This document shows, piece after piece, positions 62,030-64,000 of a DNA stretch of 64,000 bases. The first letter of the stretch is position 1, and each line of letters begins with the position of its first letter. This DNA comes from Leisingera sp. JC1 (GTDB lineage: Bacteria > Pseudomonadota > Alphaproteobacteria > Rhodobacterales > Rhodobacteraceae). The stretch is taken from NCBI RefSeq assembly GCF_001679925.1, contig NZ_LYUZ01000002.1, forward strand, positions 23,193 through 87,192. The letters are read 5' to 3'. The translations under genes and the position numbers were made by a program. The notes beneath the pieces are model-generated. The model did not search any database. It saw only the letters and a program-made list of their open reading frames with translations, and was not told the DNA's origin.

Positions 62030-62043
62030 TGTAAGCGCTTACA
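62030..62043. promoter_or_regulatory. LacI-type operator O2 of the TRAP locus
   Basis: TGTAAGCGCTTACA is a perfect 14-bp palindrome whose centre is 21 bp from the first operator. It lies 34 bp before the small ORF. Confidence 0.9.
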
Positions 62044-62076
62044 AATAGGGTTGGGATAACAAATCGGGAACTTGCG

Positions 62077-62262
62077 ATGTTTCTCTGGGCTGCCTCTGCC
62101 GTCTTTACCGTGTTCTTTGCCAATGTCGCCATGGGCGCCTTTGGCGGCGGCGGCTTCCTGGGCGATGTCGGAGAGATGCTGGTTCTGTTCGCTGCTTCGA
62201 TCCTGTTCGTAGCGGCCATTCTCAAGCGCGAGGCTGACCACAAGAACAACAACGGCAGCTGA
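62077..62262 (+). CDS. Small two-span membrane protein, first gene of the TRAP unit
   Basis: A 61-residue protein with two hydrophobic helices (LWAASAVFTVFFANVAMGAFG and a second at MLVLFAASILFVAAIL) and a charged tail. I do not recognise the family. It lies between the LacI operators and dctP, 22 bp from it. Its Shine-Dalgarno is modest (GGGAA). It may be an accessory subunit of the TRAP system. Confidence 0.75.
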   Translation: MFLWAASAVFTVFFANVAMGAFGGGGFLGDVGEMLVLFAASILFVAAILKREADHKNNNGS

Positions 62263-62284
62263 CGGATCTTAAGGGAGGAAAACT

Positions 62285-63430
62285 ATGACGAATGGCAAGG
62301 ATGGCCTCAAATCTGCTGAGCGCCGGAATTTTCTGAAACTGGCCTCGGTCGGCTCATTCACCGCGGCGCTGGTGGCTGGTGCGGGCGGGGTGCTGTGGTC
62401 GTCCGAAGCGGCTGCGCAGACCGCAAAGGAAGAGAAAGAGCGCGAGCGCGCGGCGGAACATATCATGACGGTTGCCACCGCCTATGTGCTGGGAGCGTCA
62501 CGCAGCTATCCGATCATGCAGCTGGATCTCAAAGAGAACATCCAGAACGCCACCAACGGCAAGATCTATGTAAAGCTGGCCCCCGGCGGACAGCTGGGTG
62601 CAGGCGGCGCATTGGTGCAGAAGGTTCAGGGCGGCACCATTCAGGCAGCGCAGCATTCGCTGTCGAATTTTGCCCCCTTCGCTTCGACCGTCGACCTGAT
62701 CAACATGCCCTATCTCTGCGGGTCAAATCAGCGGTTCACCAATCTGGTGAACTCCGACTTCTGGAAGGCGGAAGTGCATCCCAAAGTGGAGGCCGCCGGC
62801 TTCAAGGCGCTGTTCTATGTGAACATCGACCCCCGCGTCGTGGCGGTGCGTAAGGGAGGCAATGCGGTGATGTCGCCAGGCGACATGGCCGGTGTGAAAT
62901 TCCGGGTGCCGGGATCCAAGATGCTGCAGCAGTATTACCGCATGGTTGGTGCCAACCCGACGCCGGTGGCTTGGGGCGAGACGCCCTCCGCCATCAAGCA
63001 GGGGGTAGCTGATGCGCTCGACCCCTCCGTCGGGGCACTGTATGTATTTGGCTTCAAGGATATCCTGAGCCATGTGACCTTCACCCAGGCGGTGCCGGAC
63101 AGCCAAGTCTATTCCTGCAATCTGGAATGGTTCAACTCACTGCCTTCCGACGTGCAGGACGGCGTGATGTGGGGATCGGAAATGACCGCGCATCAGAACC
63201 TGTCCAAAGTGCCCTCCGCCCGCGCCTATGCGATGGCGGAGCTGGCCAAGGCCGGTGTCGAATTTCATACCCTCAGCGACGATCAACTGGGCGAGTGGCA
63301 AGAGGCCGGCGGCTATCAGCGCAGCGAGTGGGATTCCTTCAAGACCGAGCTTGCAGGCTCGATGGAGAGCTTCGCCAAGCTGGAAGAGGCCGCGGGCACC
63401 CAGGGCAAATACTTCGTTCACGACGCCTGA
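62285..63430 (+). CDS. TRAP transporter substrate-binding protein (DctP family)
   Basis: A 381-residue secreted protein with a twin-arginine signal (ERRNFLKLASVGSF, Arg13-Arg14), so it is probably exported folded. The DctP fold is shown by GGQLGAGGALVQKVQGGTIQAAQHS, the Arg-containing VKFRVPGSKMLQQYYRMVGANPTPVAWGE segment and the C-terminal helix region. It should bind a carboxylate; the conserved Arg (KFRVPGS) normally contacts it. The ligand is unknown. AGGGAGGAAAA precedes the ATG. Confidence 0.94.
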   Translation: MTNGKDGLKSAERRNFLKLASVGSFTAALVAGAGGVLWSSEAAAQTAKEEKERERAAEHIMTVATAYVLGASRSYPIMQLDLKENIQNATNGKIYVKLAPGGQLGAGGALVQKVQGGTIQAAQHSLSNFAPFASTVDLINMPYLCGSNQRFTNLVNSDFWKAEVHPKVEAAGFKALFYVNIDPRVVAVRKGGNAVMSPGDMAGVKFRVPGSKMLQQYYRMVGANPTPVAWGETPSAIKQGVADALDPSVGALYVFGFKDILSHVTFTQAVPDSQVYSCNLEWFNSLPSDVQDGVMWGSEMTAHQNLSKVPSARAYAMAELAKAGVEFHTLSDDQLGEWQEAGGYQRSEWDSFKTELAGSMESFAKLEEAAGTQGKYFVHDA

Positions 63431-63539
63431 GCCGCACTAGGCGGGGCGCCTTCATCCGGCCCCCGCAATTTTCAACAGCAGCCTTCGCAACAGCCCGCCG
63501 AGCTGGCTGCGGGGGCGTGCCTGAACCCCGGGAACGGCA

Positions 63540-64000
63540 ATGCACATCCTGCGAAACATCGACAAGAACGCGGAGCGCTGGCTGCTCCTGGTGTTCTACG
63601 TGATGCTGGTCATCACTATGGCGATCGAAGTGATCCGGCGCGAGCTGTTTGCCTTCTCCTCGATCTGGGGTGAGGAGATAGTCCGCTATTCCTTTATCTA
63701 CCTCGCCTGGATCGGCGCCGCAGCGGCAGTCAAGGAACGCGCCCATATCCGTATCGACGTGATCCTGCATTACCTGGGGCCCCGCCCCAAGGCGCTGATC
63801 TATATCTTCGGCGACCTGGTGATGTTCATCGTGGCATTGGTGGCGCTTTACTGGTCGTTCGAGACGGTGCTGGTCTCGGCCAAGTTCGGATCGGTGAGCC
63901 ACGGGCTGCGGGTGTCGATGGTCTGGTTCCTGATGGCGGTGCCCGCGGGCTTTGCCCTGATGATCTGGCGCCTGCTGCAATCATTCCTGCGTGACTACCG
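63540..64000 (+). CDS. TRAP transporter small permease (DctQ family), 3' end outside window
   Basis: Open from ATG 63540 to the window edge, 153 codons. It has four hydrophobic segments; GEEIVRYSFIYLAWIGAAAAVKERAHIRIDVI is the typical DctQ block. It is the small membrane subunit and should be followed by the large DctM permease beyond the window. It begins 109 bp after dctP. Confidence 0.92.
   Translation, partial: MHILRNIDKNAERWLLLVFYVMLVITMAIEVIRRELFAFSSIWGEEIVRYSFIYLAWIGAAAAVKERAHIRIDVILHYLGPRPKALIYIFGDLVMFIVALVALYWSFETVLVSAKFGSVSHGLRVSMVWFLMAVPAGFALMIWRLLQSFLRDY

Noticed and set aside
1-64000. CRISPR arrays, insertion sequences or prophage genes
   Set aside because: No regularly spaced direct repeats, transposase, integrase or phage structural genes were seen on reading both strands.

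Overview
The window looks like a chromosomal segment of a marine alphaproteobacterium of the Rhodobacteraceae (Roseobacter group, Leisingera/Phaeobacter/Ruegeria-like). The reasons are the GC-rich coding style, the block miaB/phoH/ybeY/corC/lnt/metK/trmB/aroA/cmk, a SAM/SAH riboswitch in front of metK (a class described from Rhodobacterales), sitABCD, a phenylacetate cluster, and many transporters and one-carbon enzymes for methylated osmolytes. This is inference from gene content; no database was searched. No CRISPR array, insertion sequence, prophage or rRNA operon was seen. One tRNA gene is present. No gene-free stretch exceeds about 280 bases.

Layout. 1-5 kb: a ChaN-type lipoprotein (cut by the window edge) coupled to rpoH, then cobU, a histidine phosphatase, a GST and comM on the other strand. 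5-13 kb: gshB, yraN and rsmI facing away from an LpoA-like lipoprotein, glnD and murJ. 13-17 kb: a rhomboid-fold protein without the protease residues, trpS, and a large Ala/Glu/Gln-rich OmpA protein. 17-23.6 kb: phenylacetate degradation (small protein, paaR-type TetR, paaK, paaI, paaG on minus; paaZ, paaX on plus) with operator-like palindromes. 23.8-30 kb: tRNA-Met, then a methylamine/betaine demethylation group (GlxA-type regulator, dimethylglycine/sarcosine dehydrogenase-like flavoenzyme, MttB-family methyltransferase, LysR).

30-34 kb: a Mn-type sitABCD importer behind a perfect 17+17 bp inverted repeat. 34-40 kb: a phosphonate-monoester-hydrolase-like sulfatase and a compact four-gene catabolic operon (M20 amidohydrolase, diaminopropionate ammonia-lyase, M24 peptidase, Asp/Glu racemase family). 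40-52.6 kb: housekeeping genes on the minus strand, with an insertion of two genes sharing a Gly-Cys-Glu-His-Trp module between miaB and phoH. 53.7-60.9 kb: an OpuA-like ABC importer with an extended permease, a DUF1989-GcvT fusion enzyme and a LacI regulator with two operators. 60.9-64 kb: a second LacI regulator, again with two operators 21 bp apart, facing a TRAP transporter that runs off the window.

How the parts fit: three loci (about 24-30, 53.7-60.9 and 61-64 kb) look built for uptake and demethylation of small N- or S-methylated or organic-acid compounds, with GcvT-type domains passing C1 units to folate. The best candidates for an undescribed system are the DUF1989-GcvT/ABC/LacI module and the M20-DpaL-M24-racemase operon.
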